A stretch of 64,000 bases of DNA from an uncultured Oscillospiraceae bacterium (GTDB lineage Bacteria; Bacillota; Clostridia; Oscillospirales; Oscillospiraceae). This document shows, in pieces, positions 52,983-62,176 of the stretch (its first letter is position 1; each line of letters opens with the position of its first letter). Made by a program: the position numbers and the translations under genes. The notes beneath the pieces were generated by a model. The model saw nothing but the letters and a program-made list of their open reading frames with translations. It was not told the origin of the DNA and ran no database searches. The stretch covers positions 62,001 to 126,000 of the forward strand of contig CAKTIM010000001.1 in NCBI GenBank assembly GCA_934565795.1, written 5' to 3'.

Positions 52983-53211
52983 CTCTTCCTGCTTGGTGCG
53001 AGTGCGTCCTTTTGGACCCACATTTTTTGAACGGGATGTTAGACTTCCCGGCTGGATTGCAGACCTCCCGCCCACGCTTTGACGTGCGGTGGACGCTGGG
53101 AGCAGAGAAGGTCGTGAGCGGCAACCCACCTGCCATTTCGTGCAGGTCATAATTGGACGCGCTACGGCTAAAGCGGGGGATCACATGGGGGCTTCGGCCC
53201 CCATGTTTTTT
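52983..53211 (+). ncRNA. ssrS: Probable 6S RNA (SsrS)
   Basis: A gene-free structured stretch. GUGCGUCC near its 5' end pairs with GGACGCGC near 53155, with a central arm region between. A 3'-half hairpin ACCUGC/GCAGGU is followed by CAUAAUUGGACGC. A local hairpin lies at CGGGAUG...UUCCCG. The layout (rod with a central bubble, 3' hairpin) and wording resemble Clostridia 6S RNAs, which bind RNA polymerase holoenzyme in stationary phase. It ends in a perfect 10-bp terminator with a UUCG loop (53183-53211). Identification is by memory of the family, not by alignment; ends are approximate. Confidence 0.7.
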
Positions 53212-53233
53212 AGATTTTTAACAAATTTGCCAC

Positions 53234-53262
53234 TTGAAAGACGGAGAAAAATAGTTTATACT
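53234..53262 (+). promoter_or_regulatory. Promoter of the PpiC foldase gene
   Basis: -35 TTGAAA (53234-53239), 17-bp spacer, -10 TATACT (53257-53262), about 75 bp before the start codon. Confidence 0.8.
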
Positions 53263-53336
53263 GTACTGGTCTGTTTGTATCAGCGCGAAAAGATACGAAC
53301 AAATCGAACAAGGAACAAATGAGAGGATATGATTTC

Positions 53337-54962
53337 ATGAGTGCATCCAAAAAGAAGAAGCTTCGCTCTGAAAATGAAGGAAAGCTGACCGAGCGTCAGA
53401 TCGCCGAGCAGAAGGAAGCCAAAAAGGTCAAGATTTACAGCATTGCCTTTGTGGTGGTGCTGGTGGCGCTGATCGCCGTTGCCATCGTGGTGGGCATCAA
53501 TCGCTCCATCGAGTCCCGCGGCGTACACGAGAAGAATACCGTTGCCGCCACCGTGGGCAGCCACGAGCTGAGCAATGCCGAGCTGAGCTATTACTACATC
53601 GACTATGTGAACAACTACGCCAACAGCTACGGCAGCTACCTGTCCCTGTTCGGCCTGGATAGCTCCGTGGCCCTGGACAAGCAGGTTTACGACACCGAGA
53701 CCGGCGAGACCTGGGCAGACAACTTCATCACCGAGTCCGCCTCCTCCGCTCAGAATGTGCTTGCCCTGGCCGACGCCGCCGAGGCGGAGGGCTACACCCT
53801 GCCTGAGGATCAGCAGACCCAGGTCGATCTGCTGAGCAACAATCTGGATGCCTATGCCACCATCTACGGCTATGACAATGCCGACGCCTTCCTGAAGGCG
53901 CAGTACGGCAACGGCGCTTCCAAGGAGAGCTATCTTGCCTACTACAGCCGCAATCTGCTGGCCAGTGCCTACCAGAGCGCCCATCAGGATTCTCTCACCT
54001 ATACCAGCGAGCAGATTCAGGAGGCCGAGAGCAAGGATCCCGGCAAGTATTCCTCCTATAGCTTCGCGCAGTATCACATTCCCGTCTCCAAGTTCCTGTC
54101 CGGCGGCACCACTGACGAGAACGGCACCACCACCTATACCGCCGCAGAGCGCGACGCTGCCGTGGTCGCTGCCAAGGCTGCCATCGCGCCCCTGACCAAG
54201 GCCACGAACCTGGACGAGCTGGACGCCGCCATCGCCGAGATGAAGATCAACGAGGGCACCGACGCTTCCGCCTCCGTCTACACCAACCTGTCCCGCTCCG
54301 GCATCAACACCTATCTGGTTGACTGGATCACCGACGACGCCCGTCAGGAGGGCGACCTCACCTGCATAGAGGTTCCCAACACCGTGACCGACGAGAACGG
54401 CGAGGAATATGAGACCGTTTCCGCTTTCTATGTTGCCCTGTACACCGGCAAGAATGACAACGAGACCGAGCTGGTCAACGTCCGTCACATCCTGGTTGGC
54501 TTCAGCGGCGACCAGAACGAGGACGGCACCTACACCGACGAGGCCAAGGAAGCCGCCCGTACCAGCGCCGAGGAGATTCTGAACGAGTGGAAGTCCGGCG
54601 ACGCCACCGAGGACAGCTTTGCCGAGCTGGCCAACACCAAGTCCACCGACTCCGGCTCCAATGGCAACGGCGGTCTGTACGAAAACGTCTACCCCGGCCA
54701 GATGGTCACCGCCTTCAACGACTGGTGCTTCGACGCCGACCGCAAGCCGGGCGACACCGGCATTGTGGAGACCAGCTATGGCTATCACGTGATGTACTTC
54801 GTGGGCACCACCGGCCAGACCTACCGGGAGTATCAGATCACCAATGACCTGAGAACCGAGGACATGCAGACCTGGATGGACGGCCTGCTGGAGAACTACC
54901 CCATCACCATGGGCGACACCTCCTATATGCGCAAGAACATCGTCCTGTCCACCAACAACTAA
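53337..54962 (+). CDS. Membrane-anchored PpiC-type peptidyl-prolyl isomerase
   Basis: 541 residues from the second ATG (MSASKKKKLRSENEG), behind GAGAGG; an ATG six codons upstream is possible. A basic cytoplasmic segment and one membrane helix (IYSIAFVVVLVALIAVAIVVG) are followed by a SurA/PrsA-like helical region and a parvulin domain near residues 385-500 (NVRHILVGFSG; GNGGLYENVYPGQMV; GIVETSYGYHVMYF). It resembles PrsA foldases but is anchored by a helix, not a lipid. Acts outside the membrane on secreted proteins. Confidence 0.88.
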   Translation: MSASKKKKLRSENEGKLTERQIAEQKEAKKVKIYSIAFVVVLVALIAVAIVVGINRSIESRGVHEKNTVAATVGSHELSNAELSYYYIDYVNNYANSYGSYLSLFGLDSSVALDKQVYDTETGETWADNFITESASSAQNVLALADAAEAEGYTLPEDQQTQVDLLSNNLDAYATIYGYDNADAFLKAQYGNGASKESYLAYYSRNLLASAYQSAHQDSLTYTSEQIQEAESKDPGKYSSYSFAQYHIPVSKFLSGGTTDENGTTTYTAAERDAAVVAAKAAIAPLTKATNLDELDAAIAEMKINEGTDASASVYTNLSRSGINTYLVDWITDDARQEGDLTCIEVPNTVTDENGEEYETVSAFYVALYTGKNDNETELVNVRHILVGFSGDQNEDGTYTDEAKEAARTSAEEILNEWKSGDATEDSFAELANTKSTDSGSNGNGGLYENVYPGQMVTAFNDWCFDADRKPGDTGIVETSYGYHVMYFVGTTGQTYREYQITNDLRTEDMQTWMDGLLENYPITMGDTSYMRKNIVLSTNN

Positions 54963-54983
54963 GGAACTAAGCAAGGCATTCAG

Positions 54984-55019
54984 CCGGGGGAACCGCGAAG
55001 GCGGCTCCCCCGGTTTTTT
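54984..55019 (+). terminator. Terminator of the PpiC gene
   Basis: Stem CCGGGGGA-CCGC pairing GCGG-TCCCCCGG with one mismatch and a GAAG loop, followed by TTTTTT; 21 bp after the stop codon. Confidence 0.92.
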
Positions 55020-55022
55020 CTC

Positions 55023-55051
55023 TTGCCTTTTGCGCCGTTCAGGGGTATAGT
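55023..55051 (+). promoter_or_regulatory. Promoter of the tldD-pmbA operon
   Basis: -35 TTGCCT (55023-55028), 17-bp spacer, -10 TATAGT (55046-55051), 30 bp before the tldD start. Confidence 0.65.
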
Positions 55052-55081
55052 ATTCTGTAAGAAAAAGGAGGCTTAAATGAT

Positions 55082-56419
55082 ATGATTCAATTTCGGGATG
55101 GATTTTACGCCGATGTGCGGACGGAGGATCGCAGCCGGACGACCGTTTCCTATCAGGCAGGGATTCTGCTGGAGATGAAAACGCGGGTAGAGCGCCGGGC
55201 CTTTCTTCGGGTATACGACGGGAAGCTTTGGTACTACGCCGCCGTGACGAACCTGTCCGAGCTTCAGAAAACGCTGGACGGGCTGTACGACGCCGCCACG
55301 CCAAACGAAAAGATTCTGGACGATCCCATTGTCCGCCGCTTTGAGCGCAACCGGGATACGGTGATGAGCTTTGCGGAATGCTCCGTGCGGGATATTTCCG
55401 CCAAGGAGAAGCAGGCCCTGCTGCTGTCCTATCTGCCGCTGCTGTCCGAGGATAGCTGCGTCACCATGCCCCAGGGTACATATCTGGATCGGAACAGTCT
55501 TTACCACTTTCAATCCAGTCTGGGCGCGGATATCACCTATGATTATCAGACCTGCGGCCTGTCCCTTTCCTTCAGCATGGCCGAGGGAGAGCGGAAATTC
55601 TCCGGCCACTGGCAAAAGGGCGCTACCCGCTTTGACGAGCTGACAGGACTGGACGGGGAGATTCGCGCCGCTGTGGCGGAGCAGGCGGCCTTTATGCGCA
55701 GCTCCGTGCCTGTGACGCCGGGGAAATACCCCGTGGTGCTCTCTCCTGAGGCGGCGGGCGTATTTGCCCACGAGTCCTTCGGGCACAAGTCGGAATCGGA
55801 TTTCATGCTTTCGGACGAATCCATGCGGGAAGAATGGAAGCTGGGCAAAGCCGTCGGCTCCCCCATTCTCTCCATTGCCGAGTGCGGCTCCGTGCCCGGC
55901 TGTGGCTATGTTCCCTATGACGACGAGGGTACCCGCGCCCGTAAAAATTACCTGATTAAAAACGGAATCCTGGCAGGCAGGCTACACAATGCGCAGACCG
56001 CTGCTGCCCTGGACGAGGCCCCCACCGGCAACGCCCGCGCCATCGACTGCACCTTTGAACCCATCGTTCGCATGACCACCACCTATATTGAGGGCGGCAA
56101 TCTGGACTTTGATCAGCTGATCGCCCCTATTGAAAAGGGCTACTTCATCAAGTCCATCCGCCACGGCAGCGGCATGAGCACCTTTACCATCGCCCCCAGC
56201 CTGGCCTACGAGATCGTCGACGGCAAATTGGGCCGCCCGGTGCAGATCAGTGTGCTGACCGGCTCCGTGTTTGAGACCCTCGGTCTGATCGACGGGCTGA
56301 CAAAGGACGTACAGCTGCTGTCCTTCGTCACCGGCGGCTGCGGCAAAATGGAGCAGCAGGGCCTGCCAGTGGGCTTCGGCGGCCCGTATGTCCGGGTATC
56401 GTCCATGAATGTGCAGTGA
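55082..56419 (+). CDS. tldD: TldD-family metalloprotease subunit
   Basis: 445 residues. The zinc motif HESFGHKSE near residue 237 marks TldD, the catalytic partner of the TldD/TldE (PmbA) protease that trims unfolded or modified peptides such as microcin B17 and coenzyme precursors. Ribosome site AAAGGAGG; an ATG just before runs straight into a stop and is ignored. It lies 12 bp before its partner. Confidence 0.92.
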   Translation: MIQFRDGFYADVRTEDRSRTTVSYQAGILLEMKTRVERRAFLRVYDGKLWYYAAVTNLSELQKTLDGLYDAATPNEKILDDPIVRRFERNRDTVMSFAECSVRDISAKEKQALLLSYLPLLSEDSCVTMPQGTYLDRNSLYHFQSSLGADITYDYQTCGLSLSFSMAEGERKFSGHWQKGATRFDELTGLDGEIRAAVAEQAAFMRSSVPVTPGKYPVVLSPEAAGVFAHESFGHKSESDFMLSDESMREEWKLGKAVGSPILSIAECGSVPGCGYVPYDDEGTRARKNYLIKNGILAGRLHNAQTAAALDEAPTGNARAIDCTFEPIVRMTTTYIEGGNLDFDQLIAPIEKGYFIKSIRHGSGMSTFTIAPSLAYEIVDGKLGRPVQISVLTGSVFETLGLIDGLTKDVQLLSFVTGGCGKMEQQGLPVGFGGPYVRVSSMNVQ

Positions 56420-56431
56420 GGTGAAATTACC

Positions 56432-57649
56432 ATGGAAAAAGAATTTCTGACCAACACCCGCCGCTCCGTCACCCTGAACGTCACCGGCGGAAAAATCGAC
56501 AGCTTCCGGGAGCAGGAGGAGACCACCGGCACCGTCCGCGTGTATGACCATGGCTGTATCGGCGTCGCCGGCTGCCTGGGTGCGCCGGACGAAGAGGCGC
56601 TGACCGCCAAAGCCAAGGAAGCCCTGGAGCTGGGGATCCCCTATCCCTGCAGCCTGGAGGGAGCCTTGGAGAAGGCAGACCTGCACGAGGAGGAAATCAT
56701 CCCCGTGGCGGCGTTTCTTCCCACCATGCAGTCCTTCCTGGATTGCCTTGGCAAGGCCTGCCCCCGGTTTGCACTGTCCAACAAGGTCAGCCTGAGCTAT
56801 GGGAGGACGGAATACCGCAACTCCCTGGGCCGCCATCTGACCGCCTCCGGCAATAGCCTGAGCATCGAGCTGCTGGCGCAGAATCGCGGCTCAGGCAATC
56901 TGTTTGATACCGTGCTGGCTTATGAGGGCAACCGTTTTGACGCGGATCGCCTGCTGGAGCAGTTCCAGCGGGAATATGACGCATTCTATACGCCCGCCGA
57001 CATTGCACCCGGGCGCTATCCCGTCATCATCGGCCCCAACGAGTTCTTTGGCACGTTCCTGCGTCAGTTCGTCGCGGAAATGTATGCCTCCGGCGCTTCG
57101 CTGCTCAGCGGCAAAATGGGGCAGAAGGTATTTTCCGACAAGCTCTCCCTGCGCAATGACATGAATCCCGCCACCAATGCGGGCTGCTGCTTCTTTGACG
57201 AGGAGGGCTGCGTCGCCCCCAGCCTGCGGCCCGCGCTGATTGAAAACGGCGTGCTCACCGGCCTGCTGACCACCAAGAAATCGGCGGAGCAATTTGGTCT
57301 GCCGAATCTGGGCACCGCATCCGCCGCCTATGACGGCGTGCCCAGCCTGGGCTTCAATCAGTTCTACACAGATGCCACCGCCCCCATCCTGGGTGCGCTG
57401 GCTCCCGGCAAGGCAGTGTATGTGGTGATCGCCTCCGGCGGCGACATGACGCCGGAGGGACACTTCGCAACGCCGGTGCAGATGGCATATCTGATGGAAA
57501 ACGGCAAGCTCGTTGGCCGCCTGCCGGAGCTGAACATCAGCGGCAATTTCTTTGAGCTGCTTGGAAAGGACTACCTGGGCACCGTCCACGGTACACCACA
57601 GCCCGAAAGCATTCTGACCGCCGTGATGATGGACGTGAGGAAGGGATAA
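56432..57649 (+). CDS. pmbA: TldE/PmbA-family metalloprotease subunit
   Basis: 405 residues, the non-catalytic partner of TldD: no HExxxH motif is present, as expected. Segments such as GVAGCLGAPDEEALTAKAKEAL near residue 45 and GKMGQKVFSDKLSLRNDM near 230 fit PmbA. The pair is conserved in many gut Firmicutes. No obvious peptide precursor or modification enzyme lies alongside. Confidence 0.91.
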   Translation: MEKEFLTNTRRSVTLNVTGGKIDSFREQEETTGTVRVYDHGCIGVAGCLGAPDEEALTAKAKEALELGIPYPCSLEGALEKADLHEEEIIPVAAFLPTMQSFLDCLGKACPRFALSNKVSLSYGRTEYRNSLGRHLTASGNSLSIELLAQNRGSGNLFDTVLAYEGNRFDADRLLEQFQREYDAFYTPADIAPGRYPVIIGPNEFFGTFLRQFVAEMYASGASLLSGKMGQKVFSDKLSLRNDMNPATNAGCCFFDEEGCVAPSLRPALIENGVLTGLLTTKKSAEQFGLPNLGTASAAYDGVPSLGFNQFYTDATAPILGALAPGKAVYVVIASGGDMTPEGHFATPVQMAYLMENGKLVGRLPELNISGNFFELLGKDYLGTVHGTPQPESILTAVMMDVRKG

Positions 57650-57697
57650 GCCCCCTCCCCCGCTGTCCTTTCGCTAAGAAGAATTCATACAAATAAT

Positions 57698-57741
57698 CAG
57701 GGAGCCTCAGCAAAACCGCTGAGGCCCCCTGGTTTCTTTTT
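57698..57741 (+). terminator. Terminator between pmbA and mreB
   Basis: 14-bp stem CAGGGAGCCTCAGC/GCTGAGGCCCCCTG with one mismatch, a 6-base loop and a following T-rich run GTTTCTTTTT on the plus strand; it overlaps the mreB stop and separates convergent genes. Confidence 0.85.
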
Positions 57742-58783
57742 AAAACTTTTGCCGCATCATCCGGCGGCGGGCAATGTTGATGGGGCCCTCCTGCATGTGG
57801 TTGATCCAGGCCAGGCTCTTGCCGCAGCCGTAGGCGGTGCAGGAATCCGGGTCGTCGGCCAGGATGCAGGGGATGCCGGTGCGCTCGATCAGCAGCTCCG
57901 TAAAGCCCCATACCTGGCTGCATCCGCCGGTGAGGGTGATGCCGGTCTCGGAAACATCGCTGACCAGCTCCGGGCTTGTCTGCTCCAGCACGGCCAGCAC
58001 CTCGTCGGCGATCTGGCGGGCGGGGCGGCGAAGCACCTCGTAGATTTCCGTGGAGGTCAGGGTGACGGTCTTGGGCATGCCGGTTTTGGAATCCCGGCCC
58101 TTGACATTCATGGTCATTTCCTCCTGGCGGGGGTAGACCTGACCGATCTGAATCTTTACCTCCTCCGCGGTGACCTCGCCAATGACCACGCCGTACTGGC
58201 GGCGGACATAGCGGGCGATGGACTCGTCAAAGGAATCGCCTGCAATTTTCAGGGAGGAGGAAACGGTGACGCCGTTCATGCTCAGCACGGCGATATCCGT
58301 GGTGCCGCCGCCGATATCCACCACCATATGTCCCTGGGTGCCCTTCAAGTCCAGGCCCGCGCCCAGGCCCGCTGCCAGCGGCTCCTCGATCAGGAACACA
58401 CGTCTGGCGCCGGCCTCGATGGCGGCATTGATGACGCTGCGCTCCTCCACCTCGCTGACGCCGCTGGGGACGCTGATGACCACGCGGGGCTTGGGGGTAA
58501 AGACGGAGGCCTTGGTGGCGGTTTTGAACATCTCCTGGAGCATGCGCACGGTCATTTCATGGTCGGAAATAACGCCCTCTTTCAGCGGGCGCATGGCGAC
58601 CACGTTGCCGGGGGTACGGTTCAGCATGTTCCGGGCGGCAGCGCCCACCTGGAGAATCTTGCCGGTGTTGCGATCCAGCGCCACCACGGCAGGCTCGCGC
58701 ACCACCAGTCCCTTTCCGTCGGCATAAATCAAAACATTGGAGGTACCCAGGTCAACGCCCAGGTCATTGGAAAAAAGCTGCAT
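57740..58783 (-). CDS. MreB/Mbl-type rod-shape determining actin homologue
   Basis: 347 residues from the ATG after AGGTGAAT. Actin-fold motifs: phosphate-1 DLGVDLGTSNVLIYADGKG, phosphate-2 VVDIGGGTTDIAVLS and the adenosine segment TGGCSQVWGF. It forms membrane filaments guiding elongation of the cell wall. It sits with comF and recD2 rather than mreC and mreD, so it is probably an Mbl/MreBH-like paralogue; which one cannot be settled from this sequence alone. Confidence 0.9.
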   Translation of the reverse strand: MQLFSNDLGVDLGTSNVLIYADGKGLVVREPAVVALDRNTGKILQVGAAARNMLNRTPGNVVAMRPLKEGVISDHEMTVRMLQEMFKTATKASVFTPKPRVVISVPSGVSEVEERSVINAAIEAGARRVFLIEEPLAAGLGAGLDLKGTQGHMVVDIGGGTTDIAVLSMNGVTVSSSLKIAGDSFDESIARYVRRQYGVVIGEVTAEEVKIQIGQVYPRQEEMTMNVKGRDSKTGMPKTVTLTSTEIYEVLRRPARQIADEVLAVLEQTSPELVSDVSETGITLTGGCSQVWGFTELLIERTGIPCILADDPDSCTAYGCGKSLAWINHMQEGPINIARRRMMRQKF

Positions 58784-58792
58784 ACAATTCAC

Positions 58793-59485
58793 CTACTTGG
58801 TCATTTTATGATTGCGGGCCGCCGCCAGGGCGACTCCGTGTACTTCCTTCGCTCCCGCCGTCAGCAGGACGCGGGCGCATTCGTTCATGGTGGAGCCGGT
58901 GGTAAAAATATCATCCAGCAGCACAATGATTTTTCCCCGGACATCCGCGTCGGCGCAAAGCTCATAAGCGCCCAGGGCGTTGGCCTTTCTCATCGAGGCG
59001 GAGGTCAGGGAGGACTGGGGCGGGGTGTTGCGCTTCTTGCGCAGCGTCCGCTGGGGCTGCACCCCCAGCTCACGGCCCGCGTACCGAGCCAGCAGCTCGC
59101 ACTGGTCATAGCTGCGGCGAAAGCGCCGAAGGCAGCTGATGGGAACCCAGGTCAGCAGATCAAACTGCTCCGGCCCCTGCTGGAGCAGCCGCATGGCAAG
59201 AAACCGGCTGAGCTTCGGCGCCAGATATACCGCTTTGCGGAACTTAAAGCGCAGGATGCTCCGGCGGACGTCCCCCTCATAGTACCAGACCGCAGTGAAA
59301 CTGTCAAGAAAATGGGCATCGTTTTTTCCTGCATCCGCCCGATTACCGTCATGGGTAGGGTACACAGGCATCCGCTGGAAGCACGCGCGGCACAAATCCG
59401 TCTCATTTTTATTCAAAAATGTCCGGCAGAGCATGCACCGCCGGGGGAAGAGCAGCTCCCGCAGCCAGGCAGCCGGGGCGCTCAT
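58793..59485 (-). CDS. comF: ComF-family phosphoribosyltransferase-like protein
   Basis: 230 residues. N-terminal zinc finger (CMLCRTFLNKNETDLCRAC) and a C-terminal PRTase fold with the PRPP loop IIVLLDDIFTTGSTMNEC. ComF helps process single-stranded DNA in natural competence. Its ATG overlaps the recD2 stop, and mreB follows 9 bp later. Confidence 0.92.
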   Translation of the reverse strand: MSAPAAWLRELLFPRRCMLCRTFLNKNETDLCRACFQRMPVYPTHDGNRADAGKNDAHFLDSFTAVWYYEGDVRRSILRFKFRKAVYLAPKLSRFLAMRLLQQGPEQFDLLTWVPISCLRRFRRSYDQCELLARYAGRELGVQPQRTLRKKRNTPPQSSLTSASMRKANALGAYELCADADVRGKIIVLLDDIFTTGSTMNECARVLLTAGAKEVHGVALAAARNHKMTK

Positions 59486-61680
59486 TCCACCCGCCCCTGG
59501 AGCCGCAGCTTGAGGCCGGAGTAGCGGCGGTTCTTCTTCGCGTTCTCCGTCATGGCCGCTACGGTCTCCTCCCGGCCCACGATGATCAGCAGCTCCCGGG
59601 CGCGGGTGATCGCCGTATACAGGACGCTGCGGTTGAGCAAATACGGCGAGCCATTCCAGGCGGCAAGGATCACGGCGCGGTATTCGCTGCCCTGGCTCTT
59701 GTGCACCGTAATGGCATAGGCCAGCTCCAGCTCTCCCAGCTGGGTGAAGTCATAGGTGGCCTCCCGGTCGTCAAAAAGGACGGTCATATATTCCTGCTGG
59801 AGGTCGATCTCACGGATCGTGCCCACGTCGCCGTTGAAGATGCCGTTGCCCACGGCGGTGCCGTCCACCCTCTTCCACAGGATATCATAATTGTTGCGGA
59901 TCTGCATTACCCGGTCGCCCTGGCGGAAGGTGATCTCCCCATAGAGCTTTTCCTTTTTCTCCGGGGCAGGTGGGTTCAATGCCGCCTGGAGCATGGTATT
60001 CAGCGCGGCGGTTCCCACGCCCCCCTTGCGGGTGGGAGAAAGCACCTGAATCTCCGCAGGCTGGATGCCCATGTTTTTAGGCAGGCGGGTGCTGCACAGA
60101 TCCCGGATCAGCTGGGTGACGCCATCCTCGGAGCTGCGGCGCATAAAGAAGAAATCGCTGGTGACGGTTTTCAGCTCCGGCTGCTCGCCCCGGTTGACCC
60201 GGTGGGCGTTCATCACGATCAGGCTTTTCTGGGCCTGGCGGAAAATCTCCGTCAGGCAAACCGTGGGCAGCCCGCCGCTGCGCAGCATATCGCTGAAGGG
60301 GAAGCCGGGGCCGACGGGCGGAAGCTGATCCGGGTCGCCCACCAGGATCAGCCGCTTTCCCCTGGGAATGGCTTTGAGAAGGCTGGAAAGGAGCAGCACG
60401 TCCACCATGGACATTTCGTCCACCACGACCACGTCGCATTTGAGAGGATTGTCCTCATCCCGTGCAAACACCATTTTGCCGGTGGCGGGATCGATGCCCG
60501 ATTCCAGCAGGCGGTGGATGGTGGAGGCGTTCTCTCCCGTCACCTCGCTCAGGCGCTTTGCCGCCCGCCCGGTGGGGGCGGCCAGCAGATAGCGCAGCTG
60601 AAGATTGCCGAGAAGATTCAGGATTCCCCGCAGCACCGTGGTCTTGCCGGTACCGGGGCCGCCGGTGATCAGCAGCAGGCCGGAGGACGCCGCCTCCCGG
60701 ATGGCCTGCTCCTGCTGGGCGGAATAATGCAGACCGCTTTCCTCCGCCGCCTGCCGGAGCAGCGGCTCCAGATCCTGCCCCTGCGGGAAGGAATTGGCCG
60801 CGAACTCGGTCAGTCGGGCGGCGCAATACTGCTCTGCCTCCAGCAGCTGCGGCAGGTAGTCCACCTTGATTCCCGCCAGCTGGTCGGCAATCACCCGCTG
60901 CGCCTCCTGGGCCTGGGCCAGGCCCTGCTGCACCGTTTCCGGGGCGACGCTGAGCAGCTGGGTGGTAGCGGCGATCAGCTTTTCCTCCGGCAGAAAGCTG
61001 TGACCGGCGGAGAGATTATAGCTAAGCTCAAAGAGGATGCCCGCTTCCACCCGCCGGGGATCATCCCCGGCCACGCCGAGCTCGATGGCAAAGCGATCCA
61101 CCGCGCCGAAGGAGGCGTCCAGCCCCTCGTCCATCAGCAGATACGGGTCGTCATACAGCAGCTCCGTGGCGCTGTCGCCGTAGATTTTATAGGTGCGCAC
61201 CGCAAGCTCCGCGCTTAAATGGTGCAGGGCAAAGAATTCGATCAGCTGGCGCATGCCCACCTGGAGCCGGAATTCCTCGCCGATAAGCCTGGCCCGCTCC
61301 GGGGAAATGCCGGAGATCTCCGCCAGGCGCTGGGGCTCCCGCTCCATCACCACCAGGGTATCCTCGCCGAAGTGGCTGACGATCCGCGCCGCCGTCTTGG
61401 GGCCGATGCCCTTGACCACCCGGCTGGAAAGGTAGGCAAGTATTTCCGACGCAGTCTGGGGCATCATACGGTCGAGGAACTCCGCCTCAAACTGCTTACC
61501 GTAGCTGGAATGGGTGCTCCACCGCCCCGTTACCATCAGCTGCTCGCCCACCACCGGCAGCGGAACGGTGCCAACCACCGTCACATTCTGTCCTCCACCG
61601 ATATCCAGGCGCAGCACCGCGTAGCCGTTTTCATAATTCTGGTACACCACCGCGCTGATGGTGCCCTGAAGGATCTCCAT
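59482..61680 (-). CDS. recD2: RecD2-type ATP-dependent DNA helicase
   Basis: 732 residues from the ATG of MEILQGTISAVVYQNYENG; a GTG nine codons upstream is an alternative because no ribosome site is ideal. An N-terminal OB-like region and helix-hairpin-helix repeats precede helicase motifs GGPGTGKTTVL, VVVDEMSMVD, GDPDQLPPVGPG and TVHKSQGSEYRAV. RecD2 is a 5'-3' helicase in RecBC-independent repair. Its upstream gap (61681-61844) is AT-rich with no clear promoter. Confidence 0.93.
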   Translation of the reverse strand: MEILQGTISAVVYQNYENGYAVLRLDIGGGQNVTVVGTVPLPVVGEQLMVTGRWSTHSSYGKQFEAEFLDRMMPQTASEILAYLSSRVVKGIGPKTAARIVSHFGEDTLVVMEREPQRLAEISGISPERARLIGEEFRLQVGMRQLIEFFALHHLSAELAVRTYKIYGDSATELLYDDPYLLMDEGLDASFGAVDRFAIELGVAGDDPRRVEAGILFELSYNLSAGHSFLPEEKLIAATTQLLSVAPETVQQGLAQAQEAQRVIADQLAGIKVDYLPQLLEAEQYCAARLTEFAANSFPQGQDLEPLLRQAAEESGLHYSAQQEQAIREAASSGLLLITGGPGTGKTTVLRGILNLLGNLQLRYLLAAPTGRAAKRLSEVTGENASTIHRLLESGIDPATGKMVFARDEDNPLKCDVVVVDEMSMVDVLLLSSLLKAIPRGKRLILVGDPDQLPPVGPGFPFSDMLRSGGLPTVCLTEIFRQAQKSLIVMNAHRVNRGEQPELKTVTSDFFFMRRSSEDGVTQLIRDLCSTRLPKNMGIQPAEIQVLSPTRKGGVGTAALNTMLQAALNPPAPEKKEKLYGEITFRQGDRVMQIRNNYDILWKRVDGTAVGNGIFNGDVGTIREIDLQQEYMTVLFDDREATYDFTQLGELELAYAITVHKSQGSEYRAVILAAWNGSPYLLNRSVLYTAITRARELLIIVGREETVAAMTENAKKNRRYSGLKLRLQGRVE

Positions 61681-61844
61681 TTCCTGCTCTGCCAAGTCGC
61701 TTCCCACTTTCCAAATGTATCCGATTGTTCAAATTCTGTTTCGTTTATGTTTATCATTGTATTTTACTATATTTCGGCAAAAAAAGATAGTCCTTTCTCC
61801 TACAAAGATTCTTAAGTTTTTCGTGAGATTGCTGAAAAAAAGGC

Positions 61845-61873
61845 TTGCATCATCGCAGGAAATCCGTTATAAT
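61845..61873 (+). promoter_or_regulatory. Promoter of the ATP synthase operon
   Basis: -35 TTGCAT (61845-61850), 17-bp spacer, perfect -10 TATAAT (61868-61873); leader about 25-30 nt. Confidence 0.8.
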
Positions 61874-61904
61874 GTGAAATACATAATGGGGGAGGATGGG
61901 AATT

Positions 61905-62159
61905 ATGAAAGATTTTGGTCTTTTGGTGTGGCTGACACAGCTTGGTCTGAGCGTCGCCTTCCCCCTGGCCGGCTTCGTTTTGCTGGGGCTTTGGCTCCAC
62001 AAAAGCATGGGCTGGGGCAGCTGGACGGTCTGGTGCGGCATCGCCGTGGGTTTGATCTGCGCCGTCACCGGCTTCCGTGACTGCCTGAAAGCCATGGAGA
62101 AGCTCGGCGGCGGAAAAAAAGAAAATGATACATCCGTTAATTTCAACGACCATCTGTGA
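61905..62159 (+). CDS. atpZ: AtpZ-like small membrane protein
   Basis: 84 residues from the ATG nine bases after GGGGGAGG; an earlier in-frame ATG abuts the ribosome site. Two hydrophobic helices (LTQLGLSVAFPLAGFVLLGLWL; WCGIAVGLICAVTGF). AtpZ with AtpI is thought to help Mg2+ or Ca2+ entry or c-ring assembly. First gene of the atp operon. Confidence 0.82.
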   Translation: MKDFGLLVWLTQLGLSVAFPLAGFVLLGLWLHKSMGWGSWTVWCGIAVGLICAVTGFRDCLKAMEKLGGGKKENDTSVNFNDHL

Positions 62160-62176
62160 GCAAGGAGCATTGACGC

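Noticed and set aside
52983-53211. SRP RNA or T-box in the gap after DUF1292
   Set aside because: No GGAAGCAGCC-type SRP tip and no T-box GGTGGNACCGCG string; 6S RNA fits better.
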